Positions 1-12,207 of a stretch of 64,000 bases of DNA are shown piece by piece (within the stretch, counting starts at the first letter, position 1; each line of letters begins with the position of its first letter). The notes beneath the pieces were generated by a model that ran no database searches, was not told the DNA's origin, and saw only the letters and a program-made list of their open reading frames with translations. The translations under genes and the position numbers were made by a program. Where the stretch lies: NCBI GenBank assembly GCA_014549065.1, contig JACDOX010000001.1:6592694-6656693 (forward strand). The letters run 5' to 3'. This stretch comes from Cardinalis cardinalis. Taxonomy: Eukaryota > Chordata > Aves > Passeriformes > Cardinalidae.

Positions 1-1617
1 CCACCTGATAATAGTAATTCTTGCAATAATTATGGCAAAGTATAAACCTGAGACTAATTCTCAGGTTTATACTACTCTATCTTTCATTCTCTTGAAAATA
101 AGAATGTAAGACTTCATGTACTCTGCCTTGAAAAAACATTTTACTTTTTTTCCTTGGGCTGTGGTCTTGTCCACAGCACATAAAGAATTCAAGCCACAGT
201 AAATAAACAGTGATGACCAGTCATGCTGATAACCTGCAGCATCTTCTCCAGTCAGCACACAAATCTGTGGCAATCTGGTTTGGGCTGCCTTTCCATAACT
301 ACCAGAGACNTTAGGGTCTGAAAAAGCAAGAATATCTGGAAGCTCACTGGGACATTACAACCCCTTACAGATGTACAGTTCAATACCTGGAGCAGATCAG
401 GCTTCTATGGCCAGAGCGTTGTTTAGTTTTTGAAGGATAAATTTTAGCCCCATTTCCTTAGAATGTGCAGCAATCTCCCTGAGCAAGTGCCACCCTACCA
501 ATCAGTTATTCACCTATTAACTTCTCAATTTGTCACCTAACTTCAAGTTTTTTGAAAATGCAGCTTAGTTTTATTTAAAACAGGCTACTGAACAGAAAAG
601 AGTAAGTCTACCACTGAGACTTGAAGAGGGCTGCAGCTCAGCTTCACCCATTAGCAGCCACCAGCCACAAGGGCGCTCTCCAGGGACACAAATCCCTAAG
701 AAACTGAACTTCCTTGGGTTTCCTCAGTTCGGTTTCTCTCCAGCAAGCTCTGTGGCAGGCAATAAGAGAAAAATATTAGTGGGCCACAGCCAGGGACAGT
801 CACTAGACTCTCCTTTTTTGCAGCACTGCNCCATCCTAACTCACACAAACCCCTCAGGCAGCCCCACTCCAGGAAGATANGCTTTTGCACAGCCCTGCAT
901 CGAGCCTAGCTCCTGGGCAAGGACAGTGTGACTATCACCAGGCAGCTGTGCTTGGTCCTGAACTGTCCCTGCTGTCCCTGCCAGGCCTGGCCTGTGCCAG
1001 TGCTCCCTGCCCCAGTCTGCGCATCCTCCAAAAGGTGAAATAAGCCCCATGCCCACCTCGGTCTGGATCTTCTGCACCTGCCCTGTGAAACTAGAGAAGT
1101 GCATCACATGGGAACCAGCAAAGTTGGAGAGGAAGTTGAAAGGAGTACGTCCAGAGAGCTGTCGCTCAGATCGGTCATTTATTCTCTTTGTGCCGACCAG
1201 AGCAGCACTCCTAAGACTGGGGAGNAACAGGGCCCCCCCAGTTCAGCGCCGCAGTATAGGGAAGTTGGAAGCCTTGCACTGAGGGGCTGTAGATCAATGG
1301 TGGTCACAGCTGACCCCCCGGCCGAAGGTGCAGAAGCCCCAGTGACCTTCTCCTCCCTTCTGTCTCGCATACCCCCGCAGCTCGGGCCGGGGAGCGGGGC
1401 TGGGCTGCGCTGCCCTCAGCGGGGCTCGAAGTCAGCAGAGGCAGAGCCGCCGCCGTGCTGCCCCGGGGAGTGGGAGAGCATCCCGACCCGCTTTCCGCTC
1501 GCCCGCTCCCTCCCGCAGCGCGATGCGCCGGCAAAGGAGCCGTCGGGCTCGGCCGCCGGAGGCAGCGGCAGGGACGGNATCCGAGGGGGGCTGCACCCCC
1601 GGGCTCCTGTCTCTTAC
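1..1617 (-). other. ALKAL1 first coding intron (partial) at the left window edge
   Basis: If the donor at 1617 is used, this stretch is intronic. It holds a perfect 15-bp inverted repeat with a 5-base loop (39-73) and an unassigned minus-strand open frame from roughly 1300 to 841. I searched the minus strand for the conserved ALKAL C-terminal domain and did not find it, so the remaining ALKAL1 exons presumably lie to the left of the window. Confidence 0.45.
39..73. repeat. Perfect 15-bp inverted repeat, 5-base loop
   Basis: The arm at 39-53 (AGTATAAACCTGAGA) is exactly reverse-complementary to 59-73, with CTAAT between. The stem is perfect and does not extend at either end. The length and lack of mismatches are unusual for chance in a 64-kb window. 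I see no transposon termini around it. Confidence 0.9.
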
Positions 1618-1924
1618 CTCCGTGCCGGGCGGCGGCGAAGAGCCGCGGGGGCGGCGGGGCGGCGGCGGCGGCGGCGCGGGGGTCTGTCGGAGGGGCACCG
1701 CCGCCGCTGTAGCGCCGGGAGATCACCCGCTCCCTTCGCGGCGGGCGGGGCGGCAGCGGGCGGCCGTCGTCGCCCAGGGCTTGCAGGAGGATGTCGAGGA
1801 GCGCCCCCCGCTCGGCTCCGGCGGCGGGCACGTCCCTGCCCTCGGCGCCCGGCGGCGGCGGGGCCGAGGCCAGCAGCAGGAGCACGATGGCGGGCAGCGC
1901 CTGCCGCTTCTTCGCCCCTCGCAT
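1618..1924 (-). CDS. ALKAL1: ALKAL1 (FAM150A) first coding exon, partial gene
   Basis: This exon encodes the N-terminal part of a secreted protein, called here as the ALK/LTK receptor ligand ALKAL1. The ATG at 1924 opens 102 codons plus one base, ending at a consensus donor (GGAG|GTAAGAG, GT at 1617-1616), so the intron is phase 1. Residues 1-8 are basic (MRGAKKRQ), residues 9-20 are hydrophobic, and cleavage is likely near residues 25-29, giving a classical signal peptide. A short helix-like ALLDILLQAL segment follows at residues 41-50, resembling the leucine-rich segment after the signal peptide in the ALKAL2 paralogue. Next come basic, proline- and alanine-rich residues. Its position downstream of RB1CC1 on the same strand matches the human order. 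The conserved four-cysteine C-terminal domain is not in this exon and was not found in the remaining 1.6 kb. The N-terminal segment looks longer than in human ALKAL1 (whole protein about 129 residues). The call is mostly syntenic, so another secreted protein is possible. Confidence 0.72.
1659..1677 (-). repeat. ALKAL1: GCG/GCC triplet run coding polyalanine-polyproline
   Basis: A nearly pure GGC/GCG trinucleotide run lies within the coding exon. On the minus strand it encodes six alanines followed by four prolines, at about residues 84-93. Such runs change length readily and are also hard to assemble, so copy number here should be read with caution. Confidence 0.7.
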
Positions 1925-2751
1925 CTCTGCGGCGCTGGGAGGAGGCAGAGAGCGAAGGCGGTCAGCGCCGGGCCCGGCCCGCACCCCACCCGCCCGCCCC
2001 CCANCCCCGCCCGCCGCTCCGCACCCGGGGCCGGGCAGAGGGGGCGCGGAGCGGGGACACCGAGGAGCCGCCACCCGCCGGCCCCGCCAGCCCCGTGCGG
2101 TGCCGCCGCGCTCGCCCGGCTCCACCGAGACTGCGTTTAATGGACACGGATTAGGGGAAGGTTTCTGAGCGCGCCGCACATGTTCGCGGTGCGGGCTTTG
2201 GCGGGGCATTAGCTCGGCTCCCTTTGGCCCCGGAGTTCCCGCTACCGCGGGCTCTGCCGGCGGAGCCCCTGCGATGAGCCAGCCTTGTCCACTGACACAC
2301 CGGGGCTCGGGGAGCGGGCACGGACGGCAGTCGGAAGGAGTTCCGCGAGGGGCAGGTTACATTGGAAGTGCCGCACATCAAGGTAGAAAGGGTGAAAACA
2401 ATTACCACAGGCTGCGGCTTCGAGAGCAGCGCTTAATGCCCTAAGTAAGCTATTCTAATTATAGAGAACGGGTAGGATTAAGAGNGAGGGAGGGAAATTC
2501 TGTTATTTACAAACTGTTTTCTAGCTGGCCTGCCTTGCAAATCCTCTTGGGCGAAGGAGTTAACNGGAGCCTCAAGGGAGCCGGCTTTCCCCGACGGCTC
2601 CGGGCTGCTCTCCCTCCCTCCCCGCCGTGCCGGGGCGCACGGCAAACCCGGGCAGTAACCGGGGAGCGACCCGCGGTTCGCTGCCGGGGCAGCGACACCT
2701 CCTCGTTCCNCGCCGAGGTCCCCTCCGGAGAGCCGGCTGGCGGCCGCTTAC

Positions 2752-2895
2752 CTTCAGGCAGAGGCTAACCCGGCCGGGTGCGTGCGGGCTGGGGAGCGAG
2801 CTCCGGTGCCGCCGGCGCAGAGCCCGTGTGCCCGCGGAGGCTCCGCCGGGCGCGGAGTGGGGCGCTCGGTGCTGNGCCCGGAGATGGGGGATGCG
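2752..2895 (-). other. ALKAL1: Predicted noncoding first exon (5' UTR) of ALKAL1
   Basis: A strong donor on the minus strand (CTGAAG|GTAAGC, GT at 2751-2750) lies about 175 bases downstream of a TATA box. The exon would start about 30 bases after the TATA box, near 2895, and end at 2752. The matching acceptor is a pyrimidine-rich tract ending in CAG at 1937-1935, ten bases upstream of the ATG at 1924. No ATG occurs on the minus strand from about 2895 to 2752 or from 1934 to the start codon, so the predicted mRNA leader has no upstream start codon. The start site is inferred from TATA spacing. An alternative is unspliced initiation within the CpG island closer to the ATG. Confidence 0.55.
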
Positions 2896-2917
2896 CCCTT
2901 CAGGGCCATGCGCTTCT

Positions 2918-2925
2918 CTTATATA
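2918..2925 (-). promoter_or_regulatory. ALKAL1: TATA box of the ALKAL1 promoter
   Basis: The minus strand reads CTATATAAGAG here, a near-consensus TATA box at the edge of the CpG-rich block. A GTAAGC donor follows about 170 bases downstream. A CACC-type motif (minus-strand CCACCCACC) lies about 40 bases upstream, near 2965-2974. A TATA box combined with a CpG island suggests a focused, possibly regulated promoter. The assignment to ALKAL1 is inferred from strand and distance. Confidence 0.6.
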
Positions 2926-2930
2926 GTCCA

Positions 2931-5900
2931 CACCGGCGTACTCATCTGAGTACTATCGACTTTAGGTGGGTGGCAGTCGATGGAGACACCTCTGGTAATC
3001 ACTCTTGGGCTCAGAGAGGGTCTTTTCTGACAAACTTCCTCCTCCTCGTTTGTCCCCCGGTGGATGGCAACTGAAAGCTGCGTTTGAAGTGACTCTGATC
3101 TATTTGTGAAATTAGATTTCCCTGAAGATTGGGGAACGCTTACTAATAAAGCTGCCGGCTCAAGAGATTAAAATGTGCTTTAACTTAGCGGGATTCCCTT
3201 GGGAGTACAACAAGGAAACTATTTAATTCCCCCTTTTTTATANTGAACCAAGAATCCGTGAGCAAAGTCTGAAGTGTGTATAAATTTGGTTCTGTTTNGA
3301 TGTCAAGGAAAGTGGTAGTCTGTCTTTGGCAGGTGAATTCACAAACTATGAACCTCGTAAAATTTTGCTTCTTCAAAACAGCTCTTTTAATTTTTGACAA
3401 TGACACTTAATGAAAAGCTCACAAAAAAAGGTANTGACCTAACGAAACCATTAAACCCACAGGTTTAAAAACTTGCCTCCTAAAGCCCTAAAATTAGTAA
3501 ACAAAATCTCAACTTTCAAAGAGCAGTTGTATGCAGGTGGTCTTCATAGATCGAAAANCAATACACATTTTTCAAATTTTACCAGACAATATTTTATGTT
3601 GGTATTTTGGTTGCAAGTATAACTCTTTGTCAAAAGTTACCACTTAGATATTTACTTAATAAGAGTGGGACAAAAAGAAAAAATATTTGAGATATCCTGT
3701 AAGATGTGAAAATGGGGAAATTAGATTTGAAAGAGATTTAAGGTATTCTGAATCTGCCTGGGACACGTTTCCTTATGAACTTTNTCTCTCTCCCCAAGCT
3801 CCTTCATTCATACCCTTCTCTGGCTGTCTCAGGCAGCACACACTCNGGGCTGTATCTCACAGGGACTGTGTCATTGCTGGTGATGGGAACCAGCTTCTTC
3901 CCCACATCATCCTCTGCTTGGGCCATCCTCACTCACCTTTGGGGGTGTGATTCCACAAAGATCNGAGATCAAGCCATGTTTAACTAATAAAGGCTTACAA
4001 GGGGTTTTATCNCACTAAATTTTTTTAGAGGTCAGTGTACTGCACAAGATACACTGGTCTGACCTGTGGATTTCCAGGATAACTGTAGCAAGGTGACATT
4101 CTCTTTCCTGCTAGGTGATTTCCTGCTTTTGCATCTTTATTGGGCGCATAAAAGGAGTTTGCTTTTGTCAAGTTGATGGTTAAGTTCATTGAAGGGGGAA
4201 AGCGGAGCACTAATCAGCTGAGAAATAAAGCAGCATATTTATTAACCAGTTACAAAATAAATCCAAAATTTTATCTCTGTTTGCTCATTTGTTTTATTAT
4301 TCAATTATTTTATTATTCTTTTATTTTGCCCTCAGAGACATATATTGACACCACAGAATGGGACTGAATTTTTCTATGGAACCTACCAAAGCATTGCCTT
4401 GACTGGAGCTCCTCTGCCCAACTTCATTACTAGTCATGGACTAGGTTTACATCTTCTAGCCCTGGAAGCAGGTCGCATGGGAAGGAAATCCATGTGGCAC
4501 TGTTAAGACAGAATATTTTTGCTGCTCGTAAAAACCCCAAAGTCTTTCTTGGATGTCTGTTTGTGGCAGATGGCAGAATACTCATAAGGATTAAAAGCAG
4601 TGTTGCAAAAGGCAAGGAAATAGTCCCTCTATTCTCACCCACATCTCCAGAGAATATCTAGGGAGTCTGCAGACTAGCATGGTTGACTATGTGATCTTGA
4701 TGGACAACATCCTGGTGCTGCCAGTTTGGGAAATTTCGAACCCCTTCAGCAAAGATTCTCAAATATGTCACCCCCACGCAGTGGGCTCCTAAGATAAAAA
4801 TGCTGCTACAAATACTAAGGCCATTAAATTTTGTTCTTTCATTTAAGTATTGATTATTTTAAGCTTTAAATGTTTATTATTTGAAGATTTGTATTGGAAC
4901 CCAACTATGCCCTTTACCTTTATGAGCCGCCGAGTTTTACCCCTGTCTATTACCTCTGCTGTAACTTATTTCTCTCCTTTGGAAGAGCTGTACCCTTCTT
5001 TCCTTGGATGGATATTATACCCATCCAGAGGGCAATTAAGTGTTTTATAATTAATTTTAAGTTAGACAAAATAAACAGGTAGGTTACTTAATTTCTTATC
5101 CTTTTCTTATCCTTTTTGATACTCTCAAAAGAATAATCAAGAAGGTTAGGAAACAAGAGAGTGGGTGTCCCTGCTGAGCAGCTTGAGAGGCAGATCTATC
5201 AGCCCTTGAAGTTACTGCAAAGATTTTCATTCACTTCTGTAGGAGTTGGGACAAGCCTTAAAATGAAAAGAACCAATTAGAACCATAGCACATCTAAATC
5301 ACAAGTTTTAAGTAGCTTTTTCAGATTCTTTCTATGCTCAAGAACCTTAAAGTCTTGTGTAAAAACAAAACAAACAAAAAGATTTGTTTTCTATTATTGT
5401 GCAAAGCCTTGTCTCCTTTTGTTTTGATATTTGAATTCATCAGAGAACAGTTGAAAGAAGGAAGCCCAGACTGCATCCAGAGGATGATGTTTTACTAATC
5501 CTTGGCAATTCTGGCATGATGAAACCCCATTCTCATTGGCCCTTTTGTTACCAGCTGTAGTGTTTCTCCTCATCATTATATGGAGAAAGAATCTCAGCAT
5601 GGGATTTACATCAAAGAGACTATCTTAGGGCTTCACTCAGTATCTTATTTAGGAACAGAAAACCTGTTAGTAGAGAGCCTAAATAAGTCTGATTATTTGC
5701 TACTTCCTGTAGCAAACAGATTTAAACAGGTACTTCACATTATTTTTCCTGTGACATCTTCTTTTTATTTTCTGGTGTGCCTTAGCCACAAGTATGTCTG
5801 ATTGAAGTTAAAAGCAAACTAGTTATGTTGAAGTATCGTAAGGCTGACAGAGACTCAGAGAGATGATCTAGTGNCTTCCCTTGCTCAAGGCAGAGACAAC

Positions 5901-8900
5901 TGTATCTATGTCATCAGGGCTCAGCAAAAAAACTTTTAATTTCTCCCGTTAAGCTCAACACTTCATCACAAATCCATTAAATGAAAAATTGCTAAATGTG
6001 GGTTTAGAAGTGACATTTTACCTCAGGATTTACACTGAAATATAAAAATTATCTAAATGTATTCCCAAAGCACACACTCAAATAAAAGTCAGGCTAAAGT
6101 GATATAAAATTTAGGTGTCTTGCTGTCTCTACATAAATCTGTCAGCCAAAGATTTCCATGGCCACTCATCTAAATCAAGAGGAAAAACAGAGAATACCTG
6201 TTTCTGTTGAAGTTCATGGGAATTTTCCTGTTGACTTTGTTGAGCTGGGATTTAATGCAGGGTTGCTACTAAAAGAGAGGTGAAGAAGTGAGAAATCACC
6301 TCAAAAATATGAACATATTAGCCAAGGCAGTAAACTAGAGATGGCTGCTGTAATTTCTGATAAGCAACAGAGGATTCCAGCTGTTTTCAAATCACAGCAT
6401 TTCCTTAAAATCTGAGTTTTTACATAGCCATGTATATGTGTGCCTGGTGAGGCTCAGTGCAGAGGACTTGATCAGATGGCCTTTTGAATACTTTTTGCAG
6501 TTCTTTGTTTCTATGAATCTGTAGGGGTTTTTGTGAGTGGCTTTTAAGGCACAGGTCATGCTAGTGAACTTCTGATGGGAAGGCCATACAGCTAAAGAAG
6601 CAAAACAGTGTCACTTAAAGAAATGTGAGAATCAGTGTGCTGTATTTGTATCTTAAATGAAAACTTAGTGCATCTCATAACTTGGTGTTATTTTTTGAAC
6701 ATTTTTGGTAGAAGTAGCACAGCAGAGAATTGTGGTGTTTCTTGATTGAACTTTAGATAGAGGCTTCCAGTGGTTATTCCATATAATGAAGATTATCNTT
6801 CTCATTAAAGAATAACATATAAGTTTTATTATTACAAACATATCTAAGCATTTTTAACTACAAAGCTGTAATGATCTTTATTGGCCTTATCATTAAGAAA
6901 TTCTACAATTAAGTCACCTTTGTGGCTTGAGGGGTATTTTNCACCTTCAGTTACAATATAATGAGTCATTTTTTTTAGGCCCCTTGTCTCCCTTATGCTC
7001 TGGAAGGCTGAGCTGGAAATGTGAAGAAGTTTCTGACATAGAGATTTTTAACAATAACTTGAAAACTAACCTACAAGCTGTTTAGCAGGAGGCAGAGAGG
7101 ACCTAGGGAGAACACTGAGGCGTCAAGTTTGGTAGGACTATGAAATAAGTCCTATATTCTTTTATTTTTCCTGAAACTGTTTCAGTAGTGAAGGTTTTAT
7201 GTCTGCACTGACTGACTGTCTGCAGCTGGGACTGCAGCTGAAGGTGGCACATGGGATAAACTACCAGTCTTAGTCTGTAGATGTTATTTCACAATAATCT
7301 GACCCAAATAATTTTTCTCTTAGCATAGCTGATATTGAGAACNTAATAGCAAGAAATTAACATGGCTTGCCTTTTAAATTGCTCCCTGGACAAAATCTTC
7401 TACAAGATTTTCAAAGAAAAATAAAAATACCGTAAAACCTAGAAAGGACCTGAGAGTTGTGTGCTGAGGACAACTGATCTCAAGGACTGAGAAATAATCT
7501 GTCTGGTCAAAGGACNCTTTGAGCTGCTTGCAGTTCTTCACAAATTCTGGAACATGGAAGGTATGAAGGCAATTATTTGTATTAGCATGACTATGAAGAT
7601 TGACAGCTTAGTTATTTTTAGAAAATATTCAATACTGGCTTGGTTTGTTGTCACCTTTTGATTTTGGCCAGAATAACATGTAAGAAGGACAAAGCAGACC
7701 CTCCACCACAAGAATCCTGCTGCAGGCACCTNCTGTTATCTGACCCCAGAATACCAAAAATAGATACCAAATTGTCCCACTGGTTTGAGCCTTTTTCTTT
7801 TGAACCCAGATCCTCAGCTCTGTCAGAGGCACTGCAAAAGACAAAAGTGACAGCTTATTACACCTGTCATTATAGCAGCTAAAAGAGTTTATTTGCGGAT
7901 GCAGCAGATTTAAATCAAATTTCTTGCCTGGCACAGAAGACATCTTCACCATTATGCCCCTTGGGACAGCAAATTCATGACAGCAACTTCCTGACAGCAC
8001 CAAAAAGCTGGCTGGTGACCAGAATAACTGTGCAGGTGCCATGGCTTCCTTGAAGAGATCCATCTGACCAACATGAGGACCATTACCCAAACCNTTCCTC
8101 TCAACAACACCAAAGACTGAGTGACATTTTCAGGGCTGGCAACAAAGGCAGTATCAAGACTTTACATTCAAATCATGGAGTCACTGATTCAGAAAAAAAA
8201 AAAAAGTTCAATTTCATCTTGCAGTGAGAGCNTTCATCAGGGGAGCCTGAACCTAGGGATTTTTGTGGATGGAAAAGTTCAAGGGCTACCTTCAATGCAG
8301 ATGGAGAATCACTCCAGGTATGCTGCAGCAGAGTGGCCTGAGTTTAGAGCTCACTGACCTCCNCTGCTGAAGCAATCAACTTTTAAAAAAGAACAAGAAA
8401 AATTGGATGTAAGTGTTGTGTCAGTGGTGAAAGAGGAGGCTTGAAAAGTTTTAGAAAAAATGAACCACTCCAAATGAAAAATTCCTCCAGCTTAGCTTCA
8501 TGTTACTTCCAAAGCAGAAGTCGAGACATTTGATGCCACCTCCTACAGCAAAGATATTTTCTGATTATCTGTTACATTAAGGATAGATTTCCACAGTGGT
8601 CTCCTGTGAATCCTTGCTGATTTCTTGTCTGATTTCTCATCAGACTGGCAAACTTTCCAGACCTGCTGCATATTGATGGTTTCAGTGCAAATGTTTATAA
8701 GAAGCATTTGTATTTGTACCTCTTGACAGTTTAGACAAGAACTTTGAGCTCTCTGAGGGTGGATTCCTGCCTGAAAAAAAGTTGGTCAAGCAATGCTGCT
8801 GATGTCCAGAAAGAAGAATCTCAGATAATACTGTTTCTCACTGGTGAGACTGCTGATCAAATCTCGTACTTTAATCATCAATTCAGACTTCAAGAAGAAT

Positions 8901-11155
8901 AACAGAAACTNAAGAAAAATAAGGAATATGCTTTTAAGTTTGGAAAAAAATACTTTAAAGCAACAGACTCAAGTTTTTGGGAAAGAACTTTGAGCTTGGT
9001 CTAAGAATACCTAATCAGAAAACAGAAATTTGATGTTAGGAATCTCTTTATTATAGGAACATGAATTTGTGAAAGACCATCGTGGTCATTCAGTACACAA
9101 ACTTGAAGCTGTTGGAGTGCAATAGAGACCTGTTTCAGACACAATATAAAACATGCCCTCCACATGCCCCTACAGATGACACAGTATTATTAAATAGTCT
9201 AGAGCAAATTTAAAATGCCTGTGACAGGCCAAAAGCAAATCTATGCCTAATGTCTGAAGGTACTTCAGGAAGATATCCAGAATAATGCCAGAGCCTTGAA
9301 TAACTTTAAAAATAAACCAACCTGAGGAAGCAGGTCATCCCCTTGCTATGAATGTCAGAATTCTTCTGCCTACCTGACCTAGAGGAAAAATTTCATGATG
9401 ACTTCAGCCCTGGTGACTGACTTAAAGCTGAACCTGTGATTATGATACACAGCCAAGCAGCTGAGAATTTTATAAATTACTAATGGATCTTTTTGACATA
9501 TTGTCTCCAGCTGTGAAAATCTCCAGTGACTCAAAGGAGAGGGAAAAAAACCAATCTGTTCCTCCTCTCTACCTCCTGAGGCAAAGAANGCATCAAAGGG
9601 ACACCTAAGGAATAGTTCCTATTTCATCAGGTGAGAACATGGGAATGAAATCGGTGAGCAGTGCTCCTATACCTTCTAAATTCACTTGGATATAGTCACT
9701 GTTATTTTTTAGAGACTACTTCTAGGTCTGGCACTCTTCTGGTAGGTAATAGGGGCAGTGGGACCAATGGCTTTATCTTCTCCCTACCACTTCCCACCCC
9801 CAGACTTCTTCTTAAACTAAATAATGGTTCAAAAGAATAACTGATCATGGATTTTCCTTATTTCTTAAGATGTCCATCCTTTGATAAAAGTTATTTTGTA
9901 AAAACTTCTACCAATGGCAGAGAAAAATCACCTTATGACAAATTATGTAAAAGTGTCTTTAGATCATATAAATAAAATAAACTGTTTAATTTGTTAGCAT
10001 CAGGTTTGAAACGCTTTTAAGGTCCTTGCCATATCTCTGATCCCAACTAAAGCTTTTGATTATCATAAGACGAACTAATAAATTACAGATTATGTAATTA
10101 TGTGTGTTTTTTTTCTGATAAGTTTGAAAAGAACGAACATTTAATTTTGCTTCCTTTCTACTGTGTTGCAAGACTGTACTGTTGAAGAACTCAGCTTCAG
10201 AATCATACAAAAAAAATTAGAACTAGATCTTTCTAACCNTCTTCAATTTGACCTTTTTTGTCCTCTTTTCTGTTGCACTTTCTGTCATGCTACTCCTAAA
10301 TCTTAAAACATCACTTAACCTGTTCCTTCAACTGTCTCAGCTTCTCCTTGGTATTCATTTTTTGATCCTGCCTTCCTCTTTTCAGCCATCCATCCCCCAC
10401 ACTATTTTTTTTTCATTTAAAATGACACATGACACTACAGCTGAAATATCAAATGTGTTCACTAATGCAGTTTTTTACATGTCCCACATATTAATAACAA
10501 ACATCAAGCCATTTACTAAGTTCTTTGTTACCAAGGAATGAAAGAAGAAACCATACTAAACACATCCAAAATCTCTGCTAAATATTAATTTTTGTCCTGA
10601 TCTATGACAACTTAATAAAGAAGCTGAGTAGCACTTATAATGTTTTTTAATTATTTCATTTTAATAACAATAATTTTAATTTTGGTGGTGGTGATGTACT
10701 TCTTTCTTTTTTTTCTGTGGAGTTCTTTTTCCAAATTGACTTGGACATTTTTAAAAGAATAAAAATTGACTCACAGAAAGTCAAGCTGTGTTAATTACAT
10801 GGTGTATTGTTGTTGGAGATTATTTTCAGTTTAGTTGAAAATAATATTACAACTGGAAGTTGTGCTGAGGTTGTACGTTCCTTATTCTGAATTACTGCAT
10901 CTTTTGCNATAAGTGCTGGCAGTGAGACCCTATGGGAGTGAAGCTGTGCCTACCCAATGACTTCCACTGGATCCCCTTCTGTTCACCACTGAAGGGCCTC
11001 CACAATTCAGGTATCACACTTTACATCAGCATCATCTCTCTGTCAAAATGGAACCACTTCTGATATAGAAAGGACCAAATGGAGCAGAAAAAAAAAGACA
11101 AAAACCCAAATATCTATCAATCCTTTCCAGTCATGGACAGGATTAATACNAAACA
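2931..11155. other. Intergenic DNA upstream of ALKAL1; no gene recognised
   Basis: This is AT-rich noncoding sequence with short A and T runs. Open frames are short and interrupted, and none shows a recognisable domain or convincing splice signals. I see no repeat family that I can name. Single unresolved bases occur throughout. Confidence 0.6.
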
Positions 11156-11160
11156 CACCA

Positions 11161-11200
11161 TGATCATAGAGTCATAGAATAAACTGAGTTAGAAAAAAAA
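11161..11200 (-). mobile_element. CR1 LINE 3' tip fragment (short)
   Basis: The sequence begins 'atcatagagtcatagaata' followed by 'aactgagttagaa', matching the reverse complement of a CR1 3' end (the 8-bp ATTCTATG-type tail and the 'ttccaaccc' region). It is degraded and only about 40 bases are recognisable. Orientation is minus, with the 3' end at the left. Confidence 0.4.
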
Positions 11201-12185
11201 GAAGCTGAACTGGCTCAAGAAACCATTTCGAGCTGAAATGGGTTTCAAATGGCTGATTCCCCCACCAGGCCCACTGGATAGCTCACAATTCCTCTTGGGA
11301 AGAATATGAAGAAGAAGATACCATGGAGATGTCAGTGAATTGCTGGTAGNAAAGGAGAGCAGGAGCAGGAGTGCCCCTTTCAGAAGCCTTGCTGTCTTAT
11401 AGTGTTCATAAATTTGTGGGTCCAGATGAGACTGTGGTGCCCTCTGCCATCTCAACAATGTTTGAGTGCATTGGACATTTCAACAATTTTGACAAATGTA
11501 TAACAGTTAAAGATATACTCACATTTTTCTAAATATAAAAGACCAAGTCAGAGCAATTCATTTGTTCATGGAGAGCAAAAGGAACGAAAGACCTCTGTGA
11601 GGGATGCTGTGCTCTTCTGTTCTCCTTCCCAGCTCAAGACAGAATTGACTCAGCAGGAGGTGGACCCAGAACTGCATTCACTACTGCTCCATCTCTACTG
11701 TCTCATCTCCTGTTTTCCTTCCTCCACAATTCTCATCTCATTATCATTGTAAGAATTTGTATATGCTGCTGAGCAAACTGCACTGGGCTCCTCACGTGCT
11801 GCCTACTCACCTGGTGGGTGACACCAAGATGTGCAAAACCCAACAGAAAGCTAGGCTAGTACTACATTTCCAAAGCCCTTTCTTCCTTACACTTCTAAAT
11901 AAAAAAAAAAATCCTATTAAGTAAATTTTTATCTGCCAGATGTGATGTTTAGACAGTTTATAAAACACTGTGAAAAATGTGTTACGAAAGCTAGTGGATC
12001 TAAGATATGCAGATCTCCTTGGCCCAGACAAAGACCCTCAGCTGTTTGAGGAGGAAGACTAAGATTAGGGATAGCTTGCCACACTGCCTGCCTGCAACAT
12101 ACGGGCCTTTACTAAATCTGATTTCAGTAAGTTTAACTTACTTGGACGTAAGCCCTAATAAATATTGGANGAGTATTTTAGAGTA

Positions 12186-12207
12186 AAAACAAACAAACAA
12201 ACAAACC
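12186..12207. repeat. (AAAC)n microsatellite
   Basis: About five tandem copies of AAAC, read directly from the sequence. Confidence 0.9.

Larger units (their letters stand above)
1380..2900. other. CpG island over the ALKAL1 promoter, first intron and first coding exon
   Basis: The block is very GC-rich with many CpG dinucleotides, especially at 1490-2130 and 2580-2890, in contrast to the AT-rich DNA on both sides. It covers the predicted TATA promoter, the untranslated exon, the intron from 2751 to 1935, and the coding exon. Long open frames in every reading frame here, on both strands, are an effect of base composition and are not annotated. Confidence 0.85.

Noticed and set aside
1099..2168. 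Several long plus-strand open frames over the CpG island
   Set aside because: They run antisense to the ALKAL1 exon and promoter, are rich in Arg, Ala, Gly and Pro as expected from GC-rich DNA, and carry no domain or plus-strand splice context.
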